This document shows positions 42,674-50,861 of a stretch of DNA of 64,000 bases, in pieces. The DNA is from Streptomyces sp. NBC_00654 (GTDB taxonomy: Bacteria; Actinomycetota; Actinomycetes; Streptomycetales; Streptomycetaceae). Position numbers and translations under genes: made by a program. Each line of letters begins with the position of its first letter. Within the stretch, counting starts at the first letter, position 1. Under the pieces are notes generated by a model that was given only the letters and a program-made list of their open reading frames with translations, did not search any database and was not told the DNA's origin. The stretch lies in contig NZ_JAPEOB010000002.1 of assembly GCF_026341775.1 (NCBI RefSeq), forward strand, positions 558,001 to 622,000. The letters are read 5' to 3'.

Positions 42674-43222
42674 ATGCGACCGATACTGCTGGTGGACGTG
42701 GACGGCCCGCTCAATCCGTACGCCGCGAAGCCACACCGCCGGCCCGAGGGCTATGAGACACACCGGCTGCTGACACCTCGTTGGAAGGCCGCAGAACGAC
42801 GTCGGCTGACCGAGCGAGGACTGCCGGACATGCCGCCGAAACCACTGCGGGTGTGGCTCAATCCGCATCATGGGCCGGCCCTGGCCGCGCTTCCCTTCGA
42901 CCTGGTCTGGGCCACGACGTGGGAGGAAGAGGCCAATGACTTCATCGCTCCTGCTCTGGGGCTGCCCGAACTGCCCTTCATCGCCTGGTCCTCGACGCAG
43001 CCCATGCCCCGGGGAGGCGTGTTCTGGAAGACTCCGGAAATCGTCGCGCGGACGACGGGCCGGGCGTTCGCCTGGATCGACGACGAGATCACCGAGGCGG
43101 ATCGCGCCTGGGTGAGGGAGCACCACGACGGACCCGCCCTTTTGCGCCGGATCGACCCGCGACGCGGTCTCGCCGACGACGACTTCGTCGCGCTGACCGA
43201 CTGGGCGACCGGTCTGGACTGA
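42674..43222 (+). CDS. HAD-like hydrolase domain protein
   Basis: 182 residues beginning MRPILLVDVDGPLNPYA, with the HAD nucleophile motif DxDG at Asp8/Asp10. Later parts fit the fold (LVWATTWEEEAN as motif II Thr, and AFAWIDDEI as the terminal acidic motif). It lacks a large cap, so it is a small cap-type member. The ATG at 42674 has the excellent ribosome site GGAGGGAGGAG; an upstream in-frame ATG at 42653 is less likely. Substrate unknown. Confidence 0.82.
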   Translation: MRPILLVDVDGPLNPYAAKPHRRPEGYETHRLLTPRWKAAERRRLTERGLPDMPPKPLRVWLNPHHGPALAALPFDLVWATTWEEEANDFIAPALGLPELPFIAWSSTQPMPRGGVFWKTPEIVARTTGRAFAWIDDEITEADRAWVREHHDGPALLRRIDPRRGLADDDFVALTDWATGLD

Positions 43223-43329
43223 ACCCACGGGCGCCACGAACACAGCCGTCTCCGCGTCGGTCCGCACACCTCACGGCGATCGACGGGAGCATGCACTCCG
43301 GCAGCCTCACCGACCGGCGCCACCCCGGC

Positions 43330-44262
43330 CTACGGGCATTCCGTGAGCAACTCCGCCAACTCGTCGGTGAATTCGGTGAGCCTGCTCAATCGTGGTCCGC
43401 CTCGGGCTACACGGAATCCGTGGCGGCGGCCCCAGAAGGAACCCTGGACGGCATGGAACTGGGCCCATCGCCGGACGCGTTCGCGGTCGAGTTCCGCAGC
43501 CTCGGCGAACACATCCAGGACACGGTCAACGGCCTTGCGCAGGTCGTCCGCCGCAAGGAGCGCGAACGCACGGGACCTGAGCAACGTACCGCCGTCGTAC
43601 GCGGGATCCCCCGCATACCCTTTGGGGTCGACGGCCAGCCATGGCTCGCGCTCGGCGCGCAGGATGTTGCGGGCGTGCAGGTCGCCGTGGATGAGGGTGT
43701 CGGGCTGGTCCCGGCCCAATTCCCGGACGGTCGCCACGGCGGCGTCGAGCACCCGGTGCGGGAGCGTGTGGGTCAGCTCCGAGGCATCGACGCGCAACTG
43801 CTCCTCCCAGGCGTCGGCCTGTTCCCTCAACCGTGGCAGGCCGGGCGGAGCGGGGACGGCCAGGCGGCGGCTGAGCCTTCCGGCCACCGTCACCACCAGG
43901 TCGCCGTCCTCGATCTCCGCCAGGGTCGACATCCGGACGCGCTCCAGCAGCATCGCGAACCGATCGTCCGCGCGCTCGTGGAGCAGAACGGCGCCGCGCC
44001 CACCCCATGCCATGAAGGCGTCCGGCTCATGGACATTGCCGGGATGCGGAAACGACGCCTTCAGTACGGCGGCCGCCCCGTCCCGCCGCCGCACCGGGAC
44101 GATCACACCGACGCCCCCGTGCACGACCCGGCCGTCCGGAACGCACGCCCAGAGTCCCAGCAACTCCTCCACGGTCCTGGGCAGTTCCGCCAGCCACGTC
44201 GCCCCGGCTTCTCCCTCGCGTTCGACGGTGCACCGCGCGAACGCCTCTGGAATCGCGATCAT
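43330..44262 (-). CDS. aminoglycoside/hydroxyurea phosphotransferase (APH(6)-like)
   Basis: A 310-residue kinase of the family that includes streptomycin 6-phosphotransferases. The catalytic loop is LIHGDLHARNIL and the metal Asp lies in AVDPKGYAGDPAYDGG. The N-lobe has VLKASFPHP with the ATP-binding Lys. The ATG at 44262 is favoured because TATCGT lies about 6 bp upstream (leaderless). Real streptomycin resistance cannot be judged from sequence; many chromosomal copies have other substrates. Confidence 0.85.
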   Translation of the reverse strand: MIAIPEAFARCTVEREGEAGATWLAELPRTVEELLGLWACVPDGRVVHGGVGVIVPVRRRDGAAAVLKASFPHPGNVHEPDAFMAWGGRGAVLLHERADDRFAMLLERVRMSTLAEIEDGDLVVTVAGRLSRRLAVPAPPGLPRLREQADAWEEQLRVDASELTHTLPHRVLDAAVATVRELGRDQPDTLIHGDLHARNILRAEREPWLAVDPKGYAGDPAYDGGTLLRSRAFALLAADDLRKAVDRVLDVFAEAAELDRERVRRWAQFHAVQGSFWGRRHGFRVARGGPRLSRLTEFTDELAELLTECP

Positions 44263-44421
44263 CCCGGCACGATACGCCCGACCCCAGCGCTCGCCCATGC
44301 ACTCCAAGTGCTGCCCGGCCTCTCGCGCATCGGCGAACAACGCGGAGTCCGCCGCGGGCCACTGTGCGGTAGCGCTCCCGGGCCTCCCGTCACACCGCCG
44401 CGTCAGCGCACGTCGGGCACG

Positions 44422-45897
44422 TCAACGCGACTCGCCCCTCAACGGCTTCCCCGGAAACGCTTCGACCTGCAACTCCCCCGCGCTGACCACCGGCACACCG
44501 CCGACGAACAGATGCCGCACACCCACGGAAGGCCGTGTGGAGTCGACGTACGTGGCGGAATCGGTGATCGTCGCGGGGTCGATGACGACGATGTCGGCGT
44601 CCGCACCGATCCCGAGGTGTCCCTTGGCCCGCGCACCGGGCGCCACCTCGTCGAGGACGCGCGCAGGAAGATGGGCACACCGCCGGAAGGCCTCCGGCCA
44701 GTCCCAGGCGCCGCTCTCCCGCACCATCACCCGCAGCGACCTGGCGAATGTACCCGCCGTCCGCGGATGCGTCCTCCCACCCGGCGGAAGCGGCCAGACG
44801 GTGCTGTCGTTGCTGCCGTCCTTCCAGAAGACCGGCATCGCGTCACTGGCGACGATCGCGTCCGGGAAGGCAAGAGCGCTGCGCAGCATCCCCAGATCGC
44901 GTGGGTTCCCCTCGTCGAGGAACTCCAGAATGCACGGGGCCCCGGGGTCACTGCTCCGCAACTGCCGCAGGCGGCCCTCGTCGGCGATGCGCTCCCCCGA
45001 TTCGAGCATCACGACACTCGACGGGGACAAGCCCTTCATCCGCAGCCGTTCGGCGTCGAGGAAGGCGGCTCCGATCGCCGTGCTGCCCGCACCGTACGGG
45101 TAGGCCTCGACGGTCACGCGCGATCCCGACCGCCGTGAGCTGTCCAAAGTGCTCAACACGCGATCGATGTGGTGGCCCGATGTGCTGTTGACGTGACAGT
45201 GGTGCATCGCGGCGCCGGTCTCGGCTGCGGCGATGACGATCTCCTCGGAGCCGTCGGCGGGCGTGCCGGGGTCCATCTCGACGAGTTCGCGGACGTGTGT
45301 GTACGTCGGCACTCCGGCCCTCGCCGCGAGCCGGGCGACCGCGAGGAACTCGGCGGGCTCGCTGTGCGGCGCGTACCCGAGGAGCACTCCGATGCCGAGC
45401 GCTCCGGCGGCCAGCTCTCCCTCGATCAGTGCCAGCCACTGAGCGAGTTCACGGTCCGAGGAAGAACGCTGCCACGTGAGATGTCCCAGCACCGCGAGGC
45501 TGCTCACCGCCCCCGCGTCGGGTTGGATGCCCGAGAGCACCTGTGCCCGGGCGCTGCTCCACGAGGCCGAGAACCCGTAGTGCAGCGGCCGTCCCTGCGC
45601 GGCGGCCTCTGCGTACGCCCTCTCGATGGGCATGAGGCCGGCTTCCAGGTCGAGCGCTGTCGTCACGCCGTCCATGGCCTGCAGCCGCTGCCCTGCCACC
45701 GAGTGCACATGGCTGTGCAGGTCGACGAACCCCGGGCCGACGATCAGACCCGTGACGTCGATGAGCGCGCAGCCCGGCGGTGCGTCGAGCCCCGGGGCGA
45801 CGGCGCTGACCACGCCATCGGATACGAGCACATCGGCGATGGTGTCGAGCCCGGTTCCCGGGTCGATGACACGGCCGCCGCGCAAAAGTGTCTGCAC
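44422..45897 (-). CDS. N-acyl-D-amino-acid deacylase / D-aminoacylase family amidohydrolase
   Basis: A 491-residue metal-dependent amidohydrolase. The N-terminal beta-sandwich (LLRGGRVIDPGTG) leads to GPGFVDLHSHVHS, the first metal-binding HxH. AMHHCHVNSTSGHH supplies further His ligands and VASDAMPVF the catalytic Asp. Such enzymes release D-amino acids from N-acyl precursors. The GTG at 45897 has GGAG 8 nt upstream. Monocistronic. Confidence 0.87.
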   Translation of the reverse strand: MQTLLRGGRVIDPGTGLDTIADVLVSDGVVSAVAPGLDAPPGCALIDVTGLIVGPGFVDLHSHVHSVAGQRLQAMDGVTTALDLEAGLMPIERAYAEAAAQGRPLHYGFSASWSSARAQVLSGIQPDAGAVSSLAVLGHLTWQRSSSDRELAQWLALIEGELAAGALGIGVLLGYAPHSEPAEFLAVARLAARAGVPTYTHVRELVEMDPGTPADGSEEIVIAAAETGAAMHHCHVNSTSGHHIDRVLSTLDSSRRSGSRVTVEAYPYGAGSTAIGAAFLDAERLRMKGLSPSSVVMLESGERIADEGRLRQLRSSDPGAPCILEFLDEGNPRDLGMLRSALAFPDAIVASDAMPVFWKDGSNDSTVWPLPPGGRTHPRTAGTFARSLRVMVRESGAWDWPEAFRRCAHLPARVLDEVAPGARAKGHLGIGADADIVVIDPATITDSATYVDSTRPSVGVRHLFVGGVPVVSAGELQVEAFPGKPLRGESR

Positions 45898-46130
45898 TCT
45901 TCGTCTCCTCAGGATCGCGGAGCACCGGTTGGTCTTCCGGGCGACCCTAGGAGAGAACCCGCAACCGCTGTTCATCCGGGCGGACGAAACGCTGGCGGCC
46001 GGTTCGTGCGCCCCGACGATTCCAGGAGGGCAGAAGCCGTGCCGGACTCCAGGACCGCCCGGATCCGGCCGCCCGCCCGTGGTGAAAGTGCTTTGCCGTG
46101 CCCGGCGTCCGCTGGATAGCGTCGGTGTCC

Positions 46131-46425
46131 ATGACCCCGGTTCTGCTCCGACACCTGGGATTCGGGCCTGGGTACGGAGTTGGCCGAGGCCGTCGTCGCC
46201 CACGGCTTCGCCACCCTCGGGCTGTCCGCCGTCCATGCCACCGTTTCCGCGCCGAACAGCGGATCGCTGGCCCTGCTGAGCAGAATCGGCTTCGCGCACG
46301 TCCGGGACATCGTCGAGGACGACGGCAGCACCACGCGACTGCTGACGCGCTCCCTCACCGCGAAGAACGGGGCTTCCGCCGCCCCTCGGGCAAGAGCCGG
46401 CGGAGAGGGGCACTATATTCCTGGC
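46131..46425 (+). pseudogene. remnant of a GNAT acetyltransferase, internally deleted
   Basis: Bases 46165-46362 encode LGTELAEAVVAHGFATLGLS, then HATVSAPNSGSLALLSRIGF and the end of a RimJ-like GNAT. The N-terminal two thirds are missing. An ATG at 46131 opens MTPVLLR, a typical GNAT start, in a different frame, suggesting an internal deletion of about 90 codons plus a frame change. The remnant frame has no stop before the following methyltransferase and runs into it. Confidence 0.6.
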
Positions 46426-47094
46426 GTGACTGAACCCGCCTACCTCGCCGCGGTCCGGGAGTCGTACGACACCGTTGCCGCCGACTACGCCGACCGCGTC
46501 AAGTCCCCTGCCGAGCTTGATCCCTTGTCACGCGCGATGCTGACCGCGTTCGCCGAACTCGTCCGGGTCGCCGACCTCGGACCGGTCGCGGACCTGGGGT
46601 GCGGGCCCGGAAAGGTGACGGCCCACCTGGCCGCGCAGGGAGTGCCGGCTTTCGGGATCGACGTGTCGCCGAAGATGATCGAGCTGGCCCGGGAGGCCTT
46701 TCCGAACCTACGGTTCGCTGTGGGCTCGATGACCTCGCTGGAGCTCGACGAGGACGGACTCGGCGGCATCCTCGCCTACTACTCCACGCACCACACGCCA
46801 CCTGAGCTGCTGCCGGTGGTGTTCGCCGAGTTCCATCGCACCCTGGCGCCGGGCGGTCATCTGATGCTGGTCGGCCATGTGGGGGACGACGAGATTCGGC
46901 GCCCCACGCAGGCCTACGGCGGGCATACCGTGACGTACGAGTCCCACCTGCTGCCACCGGCCCGGATCGCCGAACTGCTGGGCCTGGCCGGGCTGGCCGT
47001 CAGCGCGCGCATGGTGGAGGAGCCCTGCGACGGGGCGACGCGGACGATTGCCACCTTCATGGCACGCAAACCGGAAACCCGTTCCGATCTCTGA
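46426..47094 (+). CDS. class I SAM-dependent methyltransferase
   Basis: A 222-residue methyltransferase with motif I VADLGCGPGKVTAHLA, motif II GIDVSPKMIELAR, and a post-motif YYSTHHTPPEL. The GTG at 46426 is the likely start: TATATT lies 7 bp upstream (leaderless) and the family homology begins at AYLAAVRESYDTVAADYADRV. Substrate unknown. Confidence 0.87.
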   Translation: MTEPAYLAAVRESYDTVAADYADRVKSPAELDPLSRAMLTAFAELVRVADLGPVADLGCGPGKVTAHLAAQGVPAFGIDVSPKMIELAREAFPNLRFAVGSMTSLELDEDGLGGILAYYSTHHTPPELLPVVFAEFHRTLAPGGHLMLVGHVGDDEIRRPTQAYGGHTVTYESHLLPPARIAELLGLAGLAVSARMVEEPCDGATRTIATFMARKPETRSDL

Positions 47095-47111
47095 CACGTC
47101 GGAGTGTGGCT

Positions 47112-47180
47112 CGACACCACTGGACAACCACCTGACGCCACATGGCGCCACTCTGTGCCATGTGGTGTCGGGTGGCGCCA
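47112..47180. repeat. nested inverted repeats and twin TGGCGCCA palindromes
   Basis: An outer pair CGACACCAC/GTGGTGTCG (47112 and 47162), an inner pair CCACATGGC/GCCATGTGG (47138 and 47157), and two TGGCGCCA palindromes exactly 30 bp apart (47143 and 47173). It lies between the methyltransferase stop and the HicB-like gene. It could be a terminator, a multi-site operator, or both. Confidence 0.5.
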
Positions 47181-47320
47181 TTTCTTGCCCCAAAGGGCGC
47201 ATGCGCATGGGTGACGCCACACCCACACAGCGAGGAACCCTCACATTTTCGCAGGTCAGAATGCTCCGCCCCATCCCCGTCCCGACGGCACCACCCCGCA
47301 GCTTGCACATAGGGCCACAG

Positions 47321-47339
47321 TGATGCCATGATGGCATCA
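47321..47339 (+). promoter_or_regulatory. palindrome overlapping the start codon of the RHH gene
   Basis: TGATGCCA-TGA-TGGCATCA is a perfect dyad whose last base is the A of the ATG of the next gene. A CATAGG -10-like box is 12 bp upstream. The placement is typical of autorepression by ribbon-helix-helix antitoxins. Confidence 0.65.
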
Positions 47340-47863
47340 TGGACCTCACGCCGTATATCGACAACCTCCGCCGCGAGCTCGCGGTGGCCGCCGAAGCCGG
47401 TGGCGACGAAGCCCGCGAGCTGGCGGAGCGGCTCACCGCTCCGCTGGAGTCGGCCACCCGGCTGGCCATGCTCAATGTGCTCTCCGCCGCGACGGACGAG
47501 ATCACCCGTGAACTCGCCCCCGGTTCGGTCGACGTACGGCTGCGCGGACTCGACCCCGACTTCGTGGTGACGCGGCCGCCCACCGACGGCGCCGCCCCTG
47601 CCGAGCCGGCCTCGCCCGTCGAGTCGCTCAACGCACCGGCCCCCGTCCAGGCCGAGGGGGACGACGGCGGCACCGCCCGCGTCAACCTGCGCCTGCCGGC
47701 CCACCTCAAAGCCCGCGCCGAGGAGGCGGCGACCCACGAGGGCCTGTCGCTCAACGCATGGCTGGTGCGCGCCGTGTCGGCCGCGGTCGACGGCGGCACC
47801 CGGACACGTACGACGGAGAAGGCCAGGACCATCGGCCAGAGCTTCACGGGCTGGGTGCACTAG
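47339..47863 (+). CDS. HicB-like ribbon-helix-helix DNA-binding protein
   Basis: A 174-residue protein. The N-terminal half is helical (DLTPYIDNLRRELAVAAEA), then a Pro/Ala linker, then a C-terminal ribbon-helix-helix domain: ARVNLRLPAHLKARAEEAA, followed by LSLNAWLVRAVSAAV. It resembles proteins annotated as HicB family antitoxins, but no HicA toxin is adjacent. In Streptomyces this gene commonly precedes a DUF4097 gene, as here. The start codon lies in a palindrome it may bind. Confidence 0.8.
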   Translation: MDLTPYIDNLRRELAVAAEAGGDEARELAERLTAPLESATRLAMLNVLSAATDEITRELAPGSVDVRLRGLDPDFVVTRPPTDGAAPAEPASPVESLNAPAPVQAEGDDGGTARVNLRLPAHLKARAEEAATHEGLSLNAWLVRAVSAAVDGGTRTRTTEKARTIGQSFTGWVH

Positions 47864-47923
47864 GGCGTGTGTCGAAAGCAGCCCCGCCCTTCGGGCGGAC
47901 GGCGCTGCTTTCGGCACACGCCC
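47863..47923. repeat. terminal-inverted-repeat element, copy 2
   Basis: 61 bp with 19-bp terminal inverted repeats (one mismatch), starting GGGCGTGTGTCGAAAGCAG at the stop codon of the RHH gene, and an internal perfect hairpin CCGCCC-TTC-GGGCGG. The same ends and core occur in the longer copy at 30099-30290. It may also terminate transcription. Confidence 0.8.
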
Positions 47924-48014
47924 CAGCCGCACCCCCGCCCCGTACTGCTTCACCCACCCACACACACGTCCCACCAGCGAGGACGTGCCAGAGAGCCAAG
48001 AGGACGGGACAGCC

Positions 48015-48857
48015 ATGCCTTCGTTCGACACTCCCCAGCCGATCTCGGTCACCGCCCGGGTGGACGCGGGATCCATCCAGTTCACCGCCGCCGACCGCCC
48101 CGACACGGTCGTCGAGGTACGGCCCCGCGACCCGAAGAAGGACAAGGACGTACGGGCCGCCGAGCAGACCGAGGCCACGTACGCGAGCGGCGTACTGACC
48201 GTCAGAACACCCAAGTCCAACCTGTTCGGCCGCACCGGCATCGTCGATGTGGCGGTCGACCTGCCCGCGGACTCGCGCATCGACCTGACCGGGGCCTGGA
48301 CCCAGGTGCTCGGCGAGGGCCGGCTCGGCGAGGTCCAGGTGAAGACCTCGTCCGGCGACGTCCGCCTCGACACGACCGGCCCGCTGAAACTGACCGCCGC
48401 CCACGGATCGATCACCGTCGACCGCGTCGAGGGCCCCGCCGAGATCACCACCAGCTCCGGCAGCCTGCGCGTCGGCCTCGTCGACGGCACCGCCGTCCTC
48501 AAGAACTCGCACGGCACCACAACCGTCGGCGCCGCGACCGGCGAACTGCGCGTCAGCGGCGCCAACGGCGACATCCACATCGAGCGCGCCGAGAGCTCCG
48601 TCACCGCCACCACCGCCCACGGCGCCCTGCGCGTCGCCGAAGTCGCCCGTGGCACCGTCCAGTTGGAAACCAGCTACGGCGCCATCGAGGTCGGCGTCCG
48701 CGAGGGCACGGCAGCCTGGCTCGACGTCAGCTCAAGCTCCGGGCAGGTGCGCAACACGCTCACCTCGTCCGAGACCCCGGGGAAGACCGAGGACACCGTC
48801 GAGGTCCGCGCCAGGACCCGGCACGGCAACATCGACATCCGCCGGGCCCGCGCCTGA
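48015..48857 (+). CDS. DUF4097 beta-strand-repeat protein
   Basis: 280 residues forming a right-handed beta-helix-like array of short strands (KTSSGDVRLDTTGPLKLTA, TTSSGSLRVGLVDGTAVL, VSGANGDIHIERAES, TTAHGALRVAEV). No signal peptide or enzyme motif. It follows the HicB-like gene by about 150 bp with the inverted-repeat element between them. The ATG at 48015 follows AGGACGGGAC. Function unknown; probably a scaffold or adhesive surface of a regulatory pair. Confidence 0.85.
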   Translation: MPSFDTPQPISVTARVDAGSIQFTAADRPDTVVEVRPRDPKKDKDVRAAEQTEATYASGVLTVRTPKSNLFGRTGIVDVAVDLPADSRIDLTGAWTQVLGEGRLGEVQVKTSSGDVRLDTTGPLKLTAAHGSITVDRVEGPAEITTSSGSLRVGLVDGTAVLKNSHGTTTVGAATGELRVSGANGDIHIERAESSVTATTAHGALRVAEVARGTVQLETSYGAIEVGVREGTAAWLDVSSSSGQVRNTLTSSETPGKTEDTVEVRARTRHGNIDIRRARA

Positions 48858-49335
48858 CCCAGAGGAAGCAGCCCCACGCCACGTACAACACCGCGCACTT
48901 CGGCCCACGAAGGGAATGAGGGCGCGCGATGCCTTCTTGTGCCGCGCCCCTCACAGCGCGGCGGTGGTCGCCGTCCCCGCCGCCGGCCGTCGGCCGGCGC
49001 GTCACCGCGTCACCGCGTCACCGCGTCACCGCGTCACCGCGTCACCGCGTCACCGCGTCACCGCGTCACCGCGTCACCGGCCGGGTCGTGGTGAGGACTC
49101 GCAGAAGGTTCACCCCTCGGCCCCCGAGTCACCCGTCCGGGTCGAAGACATCCCGCACACCCCGATGGCCGACGTTCAGCACCGGCCGGTGACTCCCTGG
49201 TCAACCGGGTCGACCGAGCCGGACGAGCCCGATGAGCAGGAAGGTCCGAGGCCGGCCCGGCGTCGGCAGTCCGCCATTCGGCCTACCCTGGCTCCGGGCA
49301 CATCCCCCACATGCCCGGAATGACGGGAGATCCTC
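48858..49335. other. intergenic region carrying the 8-bp tandem repeat
   Basis: About 480 bp with no convincing gene apart from the perfect tandem array at 48999-49078. It holds the promoter of the ATPase-like gene at 49336. Confidence 0.5.
48999..49078. repeat. perfect 10-copy 8-bp tandem repeat (GCGTCACC)
   Basis: Ten uninterrupted identical copies of GCGTCACC. The 8-bp period is not a multiple of three, so copy changes would shift any frame through it. No gene crosses it. It is 257 bp upstream of the gene at 49336. Confidence 0.95.
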
Positions 49336-49863
49336 ATGGCCGCGCCTGTAGCGGAAGAGCCCGGTACGCCGCCGAGCTACCCGCCGAAGACTCCGCCCCC
49401 TCCGAAGAAGCCGTCCTCGCCGCCTCGTCCGAAGGTCGGAGCCGATGGACCACTCACCGGCACCACGCGGATCGGTGTGGGCATGCGGGACCGGCGCGGA
49501 GCGAACTGGACCTTCGAATCCGCCCCGTGGTCGGTGCGCAACGCCGGAGGCAGGGTGGTGGCCCAGCTGGGAGAGTGGGGGCACCAGCCCGGCACCGCGG
49601 TCCTGGAGGCAGTACGGGCGGTGACCACGCTCCTGGTGACCGCCGCGGTCGCCGACACCGGGCGCCGCGTCAGTGTCCACCTCTCCGACCAGGACGGGCA
49701 CGCGTGCATCGTCGCCCTGTCGCACCGGGCCGGCCCGGCTCCCGGGCACAGCCCGGACGGGGACGATGTCCTTCACCGGATCACGGCGCAGACGGGGGTG
49801 ACGGCGTGCGGCACGGACACCGGTACCGACGGCCGCAGCCTCTGGGCGGTCATCAGCCTCTGA
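49336..49863 (+). CDS. degenerate HATPase (anti-sigma-factor kinase-like) protein
   Basis: 175 residues: a Pro/Lys-rich N-terminus (PPKTPPPPKKPSSPPRPK), then a fold like the RsbW/SpoIIAB HATPase domain (SVRNAGGRVVAQLGEWG, VLEAVRAVTTLLVTAAVADT in the place of the N-box, VSVHLSDQDGHACIVALSH, and a terminal SLWAVISL). The usual ELVTNAVRH and DxGxG ATP motifs are not preserved, so ATP binding is doubtful. Many Streptomyces genomes carry such partial copies. GGGAGATCC precedes the ATG. Confidence 0.62.
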   Translation: MAAPVAEEPGTPPSYPPKTPPPPKKPSSPPRPKVGADGPLTGTTRIGVGMRDRRGANWTFESAPWSVRNAGGRVVAQLGEWGHQPGTAVLEAVRAVTTLLVTAAVADTGRRVSVHLSDQDGHACIVALSHRAGPAPGHSPDGDDVLHRITAQTGVTACGTDTGTDGRSLWAVISL

Positions 49864-49895
49864 CGGTACCCACCGCCCGGGAAGCCACCGCCACC

Positions 49896-49937
49896 GCTGC
49901 CGCTGCCGCTGCCGCTGCCGCTGCCGCTGCCGCTGCC
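49896..49937. repeat. 7-copy 6-bp tandem repeat (GCTGCC)
   Basis: Seven perfect GCTGCC units about 30 bp after the HATPase-like stop codon. Non-coding. Confidence 0.85.
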
Positions 49938-50127
49938 GGGCGAACCTGGGGCGAACTCGCGTCGTTCCGGCCTGCACACGTCTGTTCAGGCGGATCGGTC
50001 GGCGCGGCGTCCGCCTGAACGCCCGCACGCAATCCCCTGCGCGTACGCCCCCGCCCCGCGACGCACCACATCCGGCGCCGCGCGCTGATCCGCCGGAGAT
50101 CACGGGACAGCCTTTAGCATGATCATC

Positions 50128-50538
50128 ATGGACATCACCATTCACACGAGCGTCCTCCCCCACGACGATCCGGACGCGTCCGTGGCCTTCTACCGCGACG
50201 TCCTCGGCTTCGAGGTCCGCAGTGACGTGGGACAGGGCAAGATGCGCTGGATCACGGTCGGCCCCGCCGGCCAGCCCAGCACCTCCATCCTTCTGGCGCC
50301 GCCGGCCACCGACCCCGGGATCACCGAGGACGAGCGCCGCACCATCGCCGAGATGATGGCCAAGGGCACATACGGCTGGATCCTGCTGGCCACCCGGGAC
50401 CTCGACAGCACCTTCGCGCAGGTCCGGGCCGGGCACGCCGAGGTCGTTCAGGAGCCCACCGAGCAGCCGTACGGCATCCGCGACTGCGCCTTCCGCGATC
50501 CCGCGGGCAACTTGGTCCGCGTCCAGGAGCTCGGCTGA
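50128..50538 (+). CDS. VOC (glyoxalase/bleomycin resistance) family protein
   Basis: A 136-residue vicinal-oxygen-chelate protein with paired beta-alpha-beta modules: TIHTSVLPHDDPDASVAFYR (first metal-ligand strand), VLGFEVRSDV, and DCAFRDPAGNLVRVQELG (the terminal Glu is a metal ligand). It starts at the ATG at 50128, 7 bp after TAGCAT (leaderless). An ATG at 50119 is in frame but overlaps the -10 box. Substrate unknown. Confidence 0.87.
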   Translation: MDITIHTSVLPHDDPDASVAFYRDVLGFEVRSDVGQGKMRWITVGPAGQPSTSILLAPPATDPGITEDERRTIAEMMAKGTYGWILLATRDLDSTFAQVRAGHAEVVQEPTEQPYGIRDCAFRDPAGNLVRVQELG

Positions 50539-50861
50539 GCCGTCCGGCCATCAGTGCGGCGCGGCACCTGAGCGCCCTCGGCCGCATGGCCGGCCCGCAC
50601 ACATCCACCACGCGTATGCTCTCAAGCGGCGACGAGCAGTGCCTCCGCGCCGACCGGCCGGAACCCCGCTGTCCGAAAGGCACGTACGCTGCGGGCGTTG
50701 CCTGTTGCCTGCTGCGACCGAACCGGTTCTCCCGCGGGCACCAGATGGCGGGCGGCGGTTGTCGGCGCCCGGCCCAGGCCCCGGTGGCGTACGTCCTGTG
50801 TCTCTCCTCGAAGTCCCGTTTCTACCCCGGGCAGTTGTCCGAACGTCGCACGGTGCGGCGG
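50539..50861. other. intergenic region, no gene seen
   Basis: About 320 bp between convergent genes. No family features, no strong hairpin. Confidence 0.4.

Noticed and set aside
43291..45138. Open frames of about 600 codons opposite the APH(6)-like and D-aminoacylase genes
   Set aside because: Both minus-strand genes have complete active sites. The plus-strand readings are low-complexity Arg/Pro/Gly.
47339..48857. Classical HicAB toxin-antitoxin module
   Set aside because: The RHH protein is HicB-like, but there is no small HicA-type dsRNA-binding toxin next to it. The partner is a DUF4097 beta-repeat protein.
48999..49078. Possible CRISPR array
   Set aside because: The repeat units abut directly with no spacers and are only 8 bp. 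No cas gene is in the window.
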